Shown piece after piece: positions 8,094 to 16,803 of a stretch of 34,417 nucleotides of DNA. Under the pieces are notes generated by a model. That model saw only the letters and a list, made by a program, of their open reading frames with translations, ran no database searches and had not been told where the DNA came from. The translations under genes were made by a program, and so were the position numbers. Position 1 is the first letter of the stretch. Every line of letters starts with the position of its first letter. Source of the DNA: an uncultured Lachnospiraceae bacterium (lineage in GTDB: Bacteria > Bacillota > Clostridia > Lachnospirales > Lachnospiraceae); contig CANPTH010000046.1 in the NCBI GenBank assembly GCA_947576945.1, positions 1-34,417 on the forward strand. The letters are read 5' to 3'.

Positions 8094-10061
8094 TTACCAG
8101 ATCCGCACCTTATTATGCCCTGCTTTCAAGCCGTTAATCGGACCAGCAAGCACATGATCGTCCTGTCTTTTCTCTCCGAGATAGTCCACATCAAAAACAA
8201 TCGGCGTTCCGTCCGGATTCTCAAATAATCCTTCTACAGCTCGGGTACAGCCCAGATCCTTCGTCTGCATGATCACAGCTTCCTGCTCCAGCACTTCCGG
8301 ATCCACATCCAGCTCGAGATAAACCGCCCGGCCGTCCTCCGTCACTTCCTGCGTGATCCTGGCCTTCAACATGCCGCTGCCACGATAACTGTTATGCTCA
8401 CCGGCATAGCCCTGCGCTCCCTGAAGGTAGACATTACGGTCGATATATACCGGCTGTTTCACCTTCACATACAGATCTTCATCTCCCGGGAATGCCTCGT
8501 TGATCAGCCGGATATACTCCTCATAATCTCCCGGGTGACCGTCAAAGGCTGCCGTGCCGCAGGATACTCCCTTCACTTCGCCCAGGGTTGGCGCCCCGCC
8601 CACAAAAATATTCTGATAGAAGCGGTCGTCCCCGCCATAGATAAAGGAGGAAGCCATGATCTGTGTCATATGCGGAAAATGATATGGGGTAGAACGATCC
8701 AGCACGGTCCAGTGCTTCATATTACCCAATACCAGATTATGCAGGTAAGCGCCTCCCTGGGAGGCATTCTCAAAGCTATACGGAGATCCGAGGATATTAT
8801 GATCCACCAGATAAGGTCCGTGGGATACCTCTACCATCAGATCGCGGATATTGCCGCAAAGCAGATTACCGCTCACCCGTGTGCCCTGCGTCTCCCAATC
8901 CAGCCAGATTCCCAGTGTACAGTCATGAATATAATTATGATGAATCTGCGTATCGATGGGCGCATGAAACTTGATGCCCGCAATCTCATACCCGTAGAAC
9001 TCATGCTTTGTGGCAATATTATAAATCTCATTGCCGCAGATTTCACTGAATATACAGCCCAGATGCCCCACAATGCCGTTCTGGCCGCAGTCGTGGATCA
9101 CATTATTGCGTACGATATGGGAACCCACATTATCTTTCTGCCAGCCCTGCAGAAGCGCCCTGCCTACCGCTTCAAACTGATACGTATAACCGGGTTTTCT
9201 TCTTGTCCTGGTAAAAAGATTATCGCCGGTCTTCTCGTCCTTCCCCAATGTCACAGCGCTGCATTTGGCATCATGAATATGATTGTCCTCAATAATCCAG
9301 CCTTTAGACCAATGCGGACCGATCAAACCTGGCTGATCCCCCGTGGGCGGTGCAAAGGGACTTGCCGCCTGAGCCAGTTCAAACCCGGAAACGGTAATAT
9401 AATCCTTACCACCCTGTCTGGGATAAAACACACACTTTCGCACATTGATCTCTACCAGTTCCTTATTCGGATCCGCTCCCTGGAAATTCGCCCAGATAGC
9501 AGTCGTCTTCGCCTCCACCTGCGCATACCACTGATACACCGTACCTTCCGGATCCGCGATAGGCTCCCTGTAATCCTGCCAGGGAACATTAAAACCGGTC
9601 TCTCTTCTCTGCGCCTTCTCTACCTCCTCCAGAGTGAGCGCTTCATAGAAAGAACGTCCGTTCATATATACGTCTCCCAGATGAAGCGTGGGATAAGCCG
9701 GCCCGATCATCCAGTCTCCGTACAGATAGGTGTCATAGGGATTAAAATCTCCAAACATGGAATTCGGCACCACCGCTTTCCACACTGTACCTTTCACATT
9801 TTCCCAGTTCGTGATTCGCTCGGATCCTTTAATAACAGGCTTCTCACCTTCCGCCGCGCGATAAGTGATCCTTTCCAGATCACTGATGCCGCCCATCCTG
9901 GGATCTACCCACTCCCGGTACACTCCTTCATGAACGATCACCGTATCCCCGGGCATGGCCACATCTGCCGCCCGCTGAATCGTTGCGAAAGGCGCCTCTG
10001 CCGAACCAGCCGCCTGGTCATTCCCGGTCACTGCCACATGATATTCTCTTATCATCTGCAT
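8094..10061 (-). CDS. Beta-xylosidase, GH120 (first of two paralogues by coordinate)
   Basis: Hydrolyses beta-1,4-xylo-oligosaccharides to xylose; no signal peptide is seen, so it should act on imported oligomers in the cytoplasm. It is a right-handed parallel beta-helix protein closely resembling Thermoanaerobacterium XylC (GH120) over its whole length by recall: EYHVAVTGND at the start, WIIEDNHIHDAKCSAVTLGK, GQNGIVGHLG, IWLDWETQGTR and VEVSHGP. The XylC nucleophile and acid/base correspond to Asp388 (codon 8898-8900) and Glu411 (codon 8829-8831), 23 residues apart as in XylC. The start chosen is ATG 10061, 8 bases after GGAGGGG; a TTG at 10067 is too close to that site. It is last in the xylo-oligosaccharide operon, 14 bases after its paralogue, whose stop overlaps this ribosome binding site. 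Confidence 0.93.
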   Translation of the reverse strand: MQMIREYHVAVTGNDQAAGSAEAPFATIQRAADVAMPGDTVIVHEGVYREWVDPRMGGISDLERITYRAAEGEKPVIKGSERITNWENVKGTVWKAVVPNSMFGDFNPYDTYLYGDWMIGPAYPTLHLGDVYMNGRSFYEALTLEEVEKAQRRETGFNVPWQDYREPIADPEGTVYQWYAQVEAKTTAIWANFQGADPNKELVEINVRKCVFYPRQGGKDYITVSGFELAQAASPFAPPTGDQPGLIGPHWSKGWIIEDNHIHDAKCSAVTLGKDEKTGDNLFTRTRRKPGYTYQFEAVGRALLQGWQKDNVGSHIVRNNVIHDCGQNGIVGHLGCIFSEICGNEIYNIATKHEFYGYEIAGIKFHAPIDTQIHHNYIHDCTLGIWLDWETQGTRVSGNLLCGNIRDLMVEVSHGPYLVDHNILGSPYSFENASQGGAYLHNLVLGNMKHWTVLDRSTPYHFPHMTQIMASSFIYGGDDRFYQNIFVGGAPTLGEVKGVSCGTAAFDGHPGDYEEYIRLINEAFPGDEDLYVKVKQPVYIDRNVYLQGAQGYAGEHNSYRGSGMLKARITQEVTEDGRAVYLELDVDPEVLEQEAVIMQTKDLGCTRAVEGLFENPDGTPIVFDVDYLGEKRQDDHVLAGPINGLKAGHNKVRIW

Positions 10062-10075
10062 ATCCAAAACCCCTC

Positions 10076-12082
10076 CTATACCAGCTCAATCGTGTTCTTC
10101 CCGTCCTCAAACGGACCGCATACCGGATGGATTCCCCGATGCTGTCCGAAATAATCCGTATCAAATATAATCTCCGTCCCATCCGGATTCTCGAATCGTT
10201 CCTCCGGCTCAAAAGCCATACCGAGCGTCTGCGTGGAGATGGTCTGCCAGGTTTTCTGCGGAAGATATTCATACAGATCAGTGACCAGTCTGCACCCGTC
10301 ATCACCGCACACCAGCTTCAATTCCACTTTATGCTCCGTATCCAATACGAAGTCTTCCTCTCCATCATAAGGTTGTGCACCGTTAAAATACACATTGCCG
10401 CCGCTGTAAACCGGAAGATGATCATAATACTTATCCCGCTCCTCCCGGATATTATAGTTCTCAGCCGTAAATCGAGCCAGATACTCCTCTTCCTTCGGGT
10501 ATCCGTCATAGGGCTTTGTGCCGCAGATCTCATTCAGCCAGCCCGGCCCTTCCAGATTCATCTTCTTCGCATACTCCGTATAGATTGACCGCACAGGCAT
10601 CTGTACGAAGATATTGTTATAAAATCTTGCGTCTCCGTGCAGTATAGTCATAAAGCCATCCACCTCTGTCCTGTGCGGCACATGATAAGGCGTATATCTG
10701 GGTGTCGGGAACACTTTCCCTCCATTGTCCACTCCGTTCCCCACATAGGTAAAGGTCCCGGCAATCAGATTATGCACAAAAGCAAGTCCCTGGGTGCTCA
10801 GACGGCCCGCCGCCTCCGACAGCAGCAGATTGTTGTCGATTAATGTCGGTCCATGGGACACCTCCACGAAAATATCCTCTGCCAATGCCAGCGGCATGGT
10901 AATTTCCGTACCTTCCGGCGGCATATTATCATGGAAAAGGTTCTGGCTCACGCGGGTTCCCTGCGCCTGCCAGTCCAGCCAGAGGCCTCTGGTACAATAT
11001 TCGAAGTGATTCCTGCGGATAATCACATCGATCGCTGCATGCAGCTTGATTCCGCCAATCTCTGCGCCTGCCAGATCCTGCTTGTTATTGATATGATGAA
11101 TATGGTTATCCTCAATAATAGAAAATACGCAGCCCAGATGGCCCACAATGCCGGTCTGTCCGCAGTCATGGATATCACAACGGCGGATGATATGAGAACC
11201 GATCAGCTCCTTTGTCCATCCCTCTCTCTGCGCCTGACAGATCGCATCCCGCTCGTTCTGTGTGCCATCCTTAACAAATTTAGTACACCACTTATTCTCA
11301 TTGTTCGGCTGCAGATATTTACCCAGAGAGATGCCGCTGCACTTGGAATGAGACACCTCACAGTCCTCGATGATCCACCCCTTAGACCAGCGCGGGCCGA
11401 TCATGCCCTCCTGGTATGCCGTGGGCGGCGCCCACTGCGTGGCTGCTCTCGTCACCTTAAATCCGGACAACGTAATGTATCCGACGCCCGATTTGGACGG
11501 ATAGAAACAGTTCCGTCTGACGTTGATCTCCACGTCTTCCTGATTGGGATCAGCCCCCTGGAAATTCGCATAGATCACCGTGGTGTCCCCATCCTGCTCT
11601 GTGTACCATTTATATAAGGTCGCCTCCTGATCCCAGGATCCCTTATAGACGACCGGATTCTCCACTTCCTCCAGACGGGCAGCCTCGTAGAAGGATTTGT
11701 CTCCCAGGTAAATCTCTCCCGTATGTACCGGCTGTATCGCATTGTACCAGTCGCCCCTCACATAAGTCGTATACGGGTTATAATCACCGAAAAGCCCATT
11801 GGGAATACGCACCATCCACACATCCTTCTTCCAATGCACCCAGTTCTTCACCGGCTCTGCGCCGGTAATCACCGCGCCGTTCTTTACCGCACTGCGATAA
11901 ATGATCCTCTGATCCGGTGTCCCCGCATTGATCGGATCTACATATTCCCGATAAATTCCCGGCGCCACAATCACCTCGTCGCCTGCTGCTGCCAGCCTGG
12001 CCGCCTGTGCCAGAGACTGCAGAGGTCTTTCGCTTGTTCCATCTCCGCCCCGCGGAGCATCTGCAGATACATATATTTGCAT
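10076..12082 (-). CDS. Beta-xylosidase, GH120 (second paralogue)
   Basis: Paralogue of the following gene, with the same beta-helix fold and GH120 signatures: IYREYVDP, WIIEDCEVSHSKCSGISLGK, GQTGIVGHLG, LWLDWQAQGTR and FVEVSHGP. The predicted nucleophile is Asp370 (codon 10973-10975) and the acid/base is Glu407 (codon 10862-10864). They are 37 residues apart, 14 more than in the sister gene, because of an insertion containing PPEGTEITMPLALA. The 668-residue protein has no signal peptide, so it is cytoplasmic. The ATG at 12082 has GGAGG 6 bases upstream. It follows the permease gene by 31 bases and is probably co-transcribed. Substrate preference probably differs from the sister enzyme (inference from the insertion and the divergence). 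Confidence 0.92.
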   Translation of the reverse strand: MQIYVSADAPRGGDGTSERPLQSLAQAARLAAAGDEVIVAPGIYREYVDPINAGTPDQRIIYRSAVKNGAVITGAEPVKNWVHWKKDVWMVRIPNGLFGDYNPYTTYVRGDWYNAIQPVHTGEIYLGDKSFYEAARLEEVENPVVYKGSWDQEATLYKWYTEQDGDTTVIYANFQGADPNQEDVEINVRRNCFYPSKSGVGYITLSGFKVTRAATQWAPPTAYQEGMIGPRWSKGWIIEDCEVSHSKCSGISLGKYLQPNNENKWCTKFVKDGTQNERDAICQAQREGWTKELIGSHIIRRCDIHDCGQTGIVGHLGCVFSIIEDNHIHHINNKQDLAGAEIGGIKLHAAIDVIIRRNHFEYCTRGLWLDWQAQGTRVSQNLFHDNMPPEGTEITMPLALAEDIFVEVSHGPTLIDNNLLLSEAAGRLSTQGLAFVHNLIAGTFTYVGNGVDNGGKVFPTPRYTPYHVPHRTEVDGFMTILHGDARFYNNIFVQMPVRSIYTEYAKKMNLEGPGWLNEICGTKPYDGYPKEEEYLARFTAENYNIREERDKYYDHLPVYSGGNVYFNGAQPYDGEEDFVLDTEHKVELKLVCGDDGCRLVTDLYEYLPQKTWQTISTQTLGMAFEPEERFENPDGTEIIFDTDYFGQHRGIHPVCGPFEDGKNTIELV

Positions 12083-12113
12083 GATAGTCCTCCATTCTTA
12101 CGCAAACAAAAAC

Positions 12114-12977
12114 TTAACCCTTCACTGCCCCGGCCATCATACCTTTGACCAGCTTATCCTGGAAAACAATGAACAGGATAATCATCGGCAACACCGACAA
12201 CACCAACACCGACAATATAATCGGAATATCCATTGCATGTTCACCCTTAAACTGTCCAAGCGCCAAAGGCAGCGTCTTATGTGCCGGCGTCTGAAGCAGC
12301 GTATTGGCAAATGCGAACTCATTCCACATGGATACACCATTATAAATGGCCAGCGTGGAAAGTCCCGACTTGGACAGCGGCAGGATAATGGAAAAGAAAT
12401 TCCTGTACTTATTACAGCCATCGATCTCCGCCGATTCTTCCACTTCCTTTGGAATCGTCATCATAAACGCCGTCAGAATAAATACCGACATCGGAAGGGC
12501 AAATGTCACATAAGGCCCGATCAGCGACCGGAGCGAGTCGTACAGTCCCATCTTCGTTGTCATCTTGAAGATCGGGATCAAAGTTACATGCATGGGAATC
12601 GACATCATCGCCACGATGCCCGCATAGATCAGCCCGCGCATCTTAAATTTCATTCTGGAAAGCGGGTAAGCCGCACAGGAAGCTATGATCAGCATCAGGA
12701 TCAGGCTTACAGCCACCACAAATACACTGCGGAAGAAATAGCCAAAGAAACCATTCGTTGCTACTTCTACATAATTCTCAAAATACCAGGGATCCGGAAA
12801 ATGAAAGACTCCCTGCGCCAGCATATCAAACTGTTTCCGGAAGGAATTCATAATCATGAAGAAGAACGGCACCAATGTGACCACCAGCCACAGGATGGCA
12901 AACAGGATGGCAATAGCCCACGCTATCCTGGATTTCATCTTTTCTTTCCTGTAATCCACCTCTTTCTGTCCATTCAT
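12114..12977 (-). CDS. Carbohydrate ABC transporter permease, MalG/CUT1 type
   Basis: Inner-membrane permease subunit for oligosaccharide uptake. The 287 residues contain about six hydrophobic segments and the ATPase-contact EAA loop (VEESAEIDGCNKYRNFFSIILPLSKSG). The family's C-terminal pattern (VFQDKLVKGMMAGAVKG) ends the protein. The ATG at 12977 follows the upstream permease's TGA by one base, and its ribosome binding site AAGGAGG lies inside that gene's last codons, indicating translational coupling. The beta-xylosidases immediately downstream suggest xylo-oligosaccharides as cargo. The operon has no ATPase gene; a shared MsmX-type ATPase elsewhere is expected from Firmicutes precedent. 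Confidence 0.93.
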   Translation of the reverse strand: MNGQKEVDYRKEKMKSRIAWAIAILFAILWLVVTLVPFFFMIMNSFRKQFDMLAQGVFHFPDPWYFENYVEVATNGFFGYFFRSVFVVAVSLILMLIIASCAAYPLSRMKFKMRGLIYAGIVAMMSIPMHVTLIPIFKMTTKMGLYDSLRSLIGPYVTFALPMSVFILTAFMMTIPKEVEESAEIDGCNKYRNFFSIILPLSKSGLSTLAIYNGVSMWNEFAFANTLLQTPAHKTLPLALGQFKGEHAMDIPIILSVLVLSVLPMIILFIVFQDKLVKGMMAGAVKG

Positions 12978-12978
12978 A

Positions 12979-13893
12979 TCAATAGTCCTCCTTTACCACA
13001 AAGATTTTCTGGAACACCAGAGCAATGAAAGTGATCAACAGGAACATTCCCGCTGCCACACAGGATCCATAACCCATATTGAACTGCTGGAACGAAAGCT
13101 TATACATATAAGTAGCCATCAACTCAGTTCCTCCGGCCGGGCCGCCGCCTGTCATATTCCAGATCATATCGAAATATTTCAGCGAACCGATCAGGGACAT
13201 AGTGCAGGCTGTCTTGAAGATAGGACCCAGAAGCGGAATGGCAATCGTCCGCAGATACTGTCCTCTCGTAGCGCCGTCAATTACGGCCGCTTCATAGATC
13301 GAGGTATCGATATTGCCATACCCTGCTATGAAATACACCATATAGAAAGGAGTAAACTGCCAGGCCATAACGCCGATCACCGAAAACAGCGCATGAGGAT
13401 TCCTGCCCAGCAGATCTACAGTCACTTTGCCGCCTTTGATCATTGACGCAATGGAAGAGAAGATACCGCCATTGGTGGCCAACGCATAGCTGAACAGGAA
13501 TGCGATGGCAACGGAACTCATCAGATAAGGCAGAAACCAGATAACCTTGAAGAGATTGAATTTCTTCCCCCCTGCATCCAGAAAAGTAGCCAGCAGCATG
13601 CCGATAGGGATCTGCAGCAAAATGGAGAATACCATCACTACCACATTATGGCCGAACGACGACCAGAAAGTCATATCCGAAAAAAGTGTCTTCCAGTTCT
13701 GAATTCCGACAAATATCTTGTCTGATGATATGCCGTTCCAGCTGTATGCGCTGGTAGTGAAAGTGTCGATAATAGGATAGATCATATAAACTGCTATCAG
13801 AAACAGCGCGGGAAAAAGAAATACCGCAGCCGCCTTGGTGGTACTTTTTTCCCTTGCCCGGGCCAGCCCGTTTTTGTTATTATTCTGAGCCAC
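12979..13893 (-). CDS. Carbohydrate ABC transporter permease, MalF/UgpA (CUT1) type
   Basis: Partner permease of the MalG-type subunit. Hydrophobic segments span the protein, and the EAA loop is YEAAVIDGATRGQYLRTIAIPLLGP. The PIIDTFTTSAYSWNG region near the N-terminus is usual for this family. The start chosen is GTG 13893, with AAAGGAG about 6 bases upstream; the in-frame ATG at 13917 lacks a comparable site. The lipoprotein binding-protein gene lies upstream across a terminator-like hairpin (13953-13990). It forms a two-permease heterodimer with the next gene. Confidence 0.92.
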   Translation of the reverse strand: MAQNNNKNGLARAREKSTTKAAAVFLFPALFLIAVYMIYPIIDTFTTSAYSWNGISSDKIFVGIQNWKTLFSDMTFWSSFGHNVVVMVFSILLQIPIGMLLATFLDAGGKKFNLFKVIWFLPYLMSSVAIAFLFSYALATNGGIFSSIASMIKGGKVTVDLLGRNPHALFSVIGVMAWQFTPFYMVYFIAGYGNIDTSIYEAAVIDGATRGQYLRTIAIPLLGPIFKTACTMSLIGSLKYFDMIWNMTGGGPAGGTELMATYMYKLSFQQFNMGYGSCVAAGMFLLITFIALVFQKIFVVKEDY

Positions 13894-13952
13894 ATTATCT
13901 CCTTTCCGGGAAACCATTCCGTTACAGCCTCCCTCTCAAACCAACCTGTAGT

Positions 13953-13990
13953 GAAAAATAGCCCGCAAGAGATGAAATCCCCCGCGGGCT
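13953..13990 (-). terminator. Attenuating hairpin between binding-protein and permease genes
   Basis: On the minus strand a 7-bp stem (AGCCCGC / GCGGGCT, arms 13984-13990 and 13960-13966) with a 17-base loop is followed by ATTTTTC. It lies between the solute-binding protein stop (14053) and the permease start (13893). Partial termination here would yield more binding protein than permease, a common arrangement in ABC operons. Confidence 0.75.
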
Positions 13991-14052
13991 TATCATAACC
14001 AACCGCTCGATGTCACAATAACAACATCTCAAATTATGGGTTAAATAATGTT

Positions 14053-15528
14053 TTATTCAGCAATCGCCGCCTGCATGGCCGTATCGTGCGCCTGCCCGAT
14101 CTCCTCAGGCGTCTTCTGCAGACCGAACAGCTCCGTCATGCAATCCTTATGTACTTCCGTTACGGAAGCCGGCAGATACTGGTCATACCACAACTGTACG
14201 TTGGAAGCGCTGAAGAATACGTCTGCAACCACCTTCGTGTTCGGATCCTCGATCGTAGTCTCAAATCCCTTAATGGAAGGAATCGTACCGCTTGCAAGCT
14301 GTTCCTGGTTATAGGTATCGTCATTATAATACTGAGTTGCCAGTACATAACATGCATCCAGCTTCGCCTGATCAACAGAACCGTCCGCATTCCAGCAGTT
14401 GAAGGAGAATCCGTTACCGATCGCTGTACCGATCTCTACGTTCTGGGGAACGCCCGCTGCAGCGGCTTCAGAATCTTCCGGGAAACGGAATACGCCGATA
14501 TTCGCGTCATACCATTCCTTATTATCATCGCTGATGCTTCGTGTCTGCCAGGAGCCGTGGAGCATCATCACACAGGTGTTATCATAAAGGAGCGCCCTGT
14601 CCTGTCCGTCATCGGTGGAAAGAGAGTTAACGCCCTCCGGGAAGTATCCCTTCTTTACCCAATCCTGAATCTTCTCACCCGCATAGATAAATGCGTCAGA
14701 AGTGAAAGTACCGCCATTTTCCTGGGCATAAGCCGCATCGAACTCGGCATTGCCCGAGTGGCGCGCTACCAGATACATATAATACATGGAACCAGTCCAC
14801 TTGGAACCATTCGCCAGCGAGAACGGAACATAACCAGCCTCAATCAGCTTATCACATATCGCTTCCAGCTCCTCGATGGTCTTCGGCACTTCCAGACCCA
14901 ATTCTGCAAAGATGGTTTTATTGTAGAAAATATCACATCCGGAAAGACCGCCAAAAGGAATCGCCAGCACTTTACCGTCATAACTGGACTGCGCAACTGC
15001 TGCGTCAATGAACTCAGGATGATCATAGGTGTTGAACATTTCCGTGATATCATTTACAAAACCGGAGTTATAGTATTCAGCCATCGGGCCGCCGCCCCAG
15101 TGGATATACATATCAGGAGCCTGTCCGGAACTCATAGCCACGATCAGCTGCTGCTTATAGTTATCGTTCTGTTGATGCACCTGATTTACGGTGATATTAG
15201 GGTAATCCTCCATAAATCTCTTCACAGCGCCTTCCTGAATATCCTTAACCGAACCTTCCGTCGCAATGTCCCACAGGTTAATGGTAAGAGGTTCTGTTGT
15301 CAGTTCCGGAAGATTCTTCCCTTCCGTGGAACCTGCCGCCGCATCCTCACTCGGAGCCGCCTCTTCTTCCGCCGGTGTCTCATCTGTCGCTTCTGTCTCA
15401 GCAGACGCTTCTGTCTCTTCTTCCGCCGGCTGGGTCGTAGTACCGTCCGAACCGGAACCGCCGCATCCTGTCAGCAGGGTTCCAATCAATGCCGTTGCCA
15501 GAATAATTGATACAAACTTTCTCTTCAT
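14053..15528 (-). CDS. Extracellular sugar-binding lipoprotein of an ABC transporter (CUT1)
   Basis: Captures sugar at the cell surface for the two permeases downstream. It has a signal peptide with lipobox LTGC (modified Cys at residue 22), then an acidic Ala/Glu/Thr-rich linker to about residue 70, then a family-1 extracellular binding fold (LTINLWDIATEG, GQAPDMYIHWGGG, YNKTIFAELGLEVPKTIEEL, MMLHGSWQT). The start is ATG 15528, preceded by GGGAG; longer frames upstream lack a site and would bury the signal peptide. It is first in the operon. The promoter at 15659-15685 gives a leader of about 125 bases. A xylo-oligosaccharide ligand is inferred from the two GH120 genes. Confidence 0.93.
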   Translation of the reverse strand: MKRKFVSIILATALIGTLLTGCGGSGSDGTTTQPAEEETEASAETEATDETPAEEEAAPSEDAAAGSTEGKNLPELTTEPLTINLWDIATEGSVKDIQEGAVKRFMEDYPNITVNQVHQQNDNYKQQLIVAMSSGQAPDMYIHWGGGPMAEYYNSGFVNDITEMFNTYDHPEFIDAAVAQSSYDGKVLAIPFGGLSGCDIFYNKTIFAELGLEVPKTIEELEAICDKLIEAGYVPFSLANGSKWTGSMYYMYLVARHSGNAEFDAAYAQENGGTFTSDAFIYAGEKIQDWVKKGYFPEGVNSLSTDDGQDRALLYDNTCVMMLHGSWQTRSISDDNKEWYDANIGVFRFPEDSEAAAAGVPQNVEIGTAIGNGFSFNCWNADGSVDQAKLDACYVLATQYYNDDTYNQEQLASGTIPSIKGFETTIEDPNTKVVADVFFSASNVQLWYDQYLPASVTEVHKDCMTELFGLQKTPEEIGQAHDTAMQAAIAE

Positions 15529-15842
15529 ACTCTTTCTCCCTTTCCTTTTAATGAATTCGACAGTTTGCACCACTAAGAACTACTTCTCTAATGAGATCCT
15601 TTTCTTTTCTGGCCAAACTGCACAAAAAATGGTGTGTTTCCCATCTTTTTCTGAAACAATTATACCCCCCCCATCATTTTGGCAAGCATTTTTTATCTTT
15701 TTTACTTTTCGGCTATACTCTTCTTTTATGAACTACATATATAATTTAATTAATTTACATTCTGCTGACCGTAAATCATACAGAACAGGCGTATCGTTTC
15801 CCCGCCACATTTACAAGGATGGCCATGCGGCCCGCCAGAGTG
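15529..15842. other. 314-base regulatory gap between pyrD and the xylo-oligosaccharide operon
   Basis: No gene was found. On the minus strand it holds the pyrD 3' end without a convincing terminator, a very A-rich stretch just upstream of the -35 box (about 15691-15725), the G8-spacer promoter, and short inverted repeats around the transcript start. These are GTTTC...GAAAC just past the -10, and CAGTTTG (about 15613-15620) with CAAACTG (about 15561-15567). The latter could be operators; no regulator gene is nearby. Confidence 0.6.
15659..15685 (-). promoter_or_regulatory. Sigma-A promoter of the xylo-oligosaccharide operon with a G8 tract in the spacer
   Basis: Minus strand: -35 TTGCCA (15680-15685), -10 TATAAT (15659-15664), spacer 15 bases. 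Eight of the spacer bases are an uninterrupted G run (C8 on the plus strand, 15665-15672). The spacer is shorter than the 17-base optimum, so gain or loss of G residues would be expected to change strength. Confidence 0.75.
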
Positions 15843-16748
15843 CTACTTTTCCACCGCGCCAATCAGCTCCGTTACACTCCCGATCCCATATCGTTCCATA
15901 TACGCCTCAATTCCTTCCGCCACTTCCATCGTTGCGTAAGGATTCACAAAATTCATGGCGCCCACCGCCACCGCACTGGCGCCGGCCAGCAGGAACTCTA
16001 TTGCATCTTCCGCGTTCGCAATACCGCCCATGCCTATAATCGGGATCTTCACTGCCTGCGCCGCCTGATAGACCATTCGTACCGCCACCGGTTTAATGGC
16101 CGGTCCGGAAAGGCCGCCGGTTTTGTTCGCCAATGCAAACGCACGCTTATGGATATCAATCTTCATTCCGGTGATGGTATTGATCATGGACAGTGCGTCA
16201 GCCCCTGCCGCCTCCGCAGCCTTCGCCATCTCCACGATGTCTGTCACATTCGGGCTTAACTTCATAATGATAGGCTGCTTCGCCCTCTTTTTGACCTGGG
16301 CAGTGATATCATACAGACTGTCCGGCTTCTGGCCAAATGCAATGGCGCCTTCCTTCACATTCGGACAGGACACATTGATCTCCAGCATATCCACCGGCTG
16401 CTCTCCCAGCCGTTCCACCACTTCCAGATAATCCTCCACCGTTCTGCCACAGACATTGACAATGATCTTCGTGTCATATTTTTGTAAAAAGGGGATGTCC
16501 CGCTCTATGAAGACATCAATACCCGGATTCTGCAGTCCGATGGCATTTAACATGCCGCCATAAGTCTCCGCCACGCGGGGTGTCGGATTGCCCGGCCACG
16601 GCACATTTGCCACGCCCTTGGTCACCACCGCTCCCAAACGGTTCAGATCCACAAATTCACCGTACTCCATCCCGGATCCAAATGTTCCGGATGCCGTCAT
16701 CACCGGATTGTTTAAAGTTACACCTGCTATAGTCACTTTTGTATTCAT
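15843..16748 (-). CDS. pyrD: Dihydroorotate dehydrogenase B, catalytic subunit (class 1B)
   Basis: Oxidises dihydroorotate to orotate in pyrimidine synthesis, passing electrons through PyrK to NAD+. The FMN barrel shows ASGTFGSGMEYG near the N-terminus, NAIGLQNPG, and the active-site Cys in LEINVSCPNVKEG that is characteristic of class 1. IIGMGGIANAEDAIEFLLAGA forms the phosphate-binding end. The start ATG 16748 has GGAGGGAAGG just upstream; a GTG seven codons earlier overlaps that site. It is last of pyrC-pyrK-pyrD, 55 bases after pyrK. The 301-residue length is normal. Confidence 0.97.
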   Translation of the reverse strand: MNTKVTIAGVTLNNPVMTASGTFGSGMEYGEFVDLNRLGAVVTKGVANVPWPGNPTPRVAETYGGMLNAIGLQNPGIDVFIERDIPFLQKYDTKIIVNVCGRTVEDYLEVVERLGEQPVDMLEINVSCPNVKEGAIAFGQKPDSLYDITAQVKKRAKQPIIMKLSPNVTDIVEMAKAAEAAGADALSMINTITGMKIDIHKRAFALANKTGGLSGPAIKPVAVRMVYQAAQAVKIPIIGMGGIANAEDAIEFLLAGASAVAVGAMNFVNPYATMEVAEGIEAYMERYGIGSVTELIGAVEK

Positions 16749-16803
16749 CAGATTTCCTTCCCTCCGCACGGATCATGCATTCCGTGATCCCCAAAATCCT
16801 TTA

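Noticed and set aside
8394..10154. 586-codon open frame on the plus strand
   Set aside because: It lies entirely antisense to two well-supported GH120 genes, has no ribosome binding site, and its translation is Arg/His/Ile-rich with no family motifs: a reading-frame shadow.
14086..15510. 474-codon plus-strand open frame
   Set aside because: Antisense to the sugar-binding lipoprotein gene, with no start signal and no recognisable domain.
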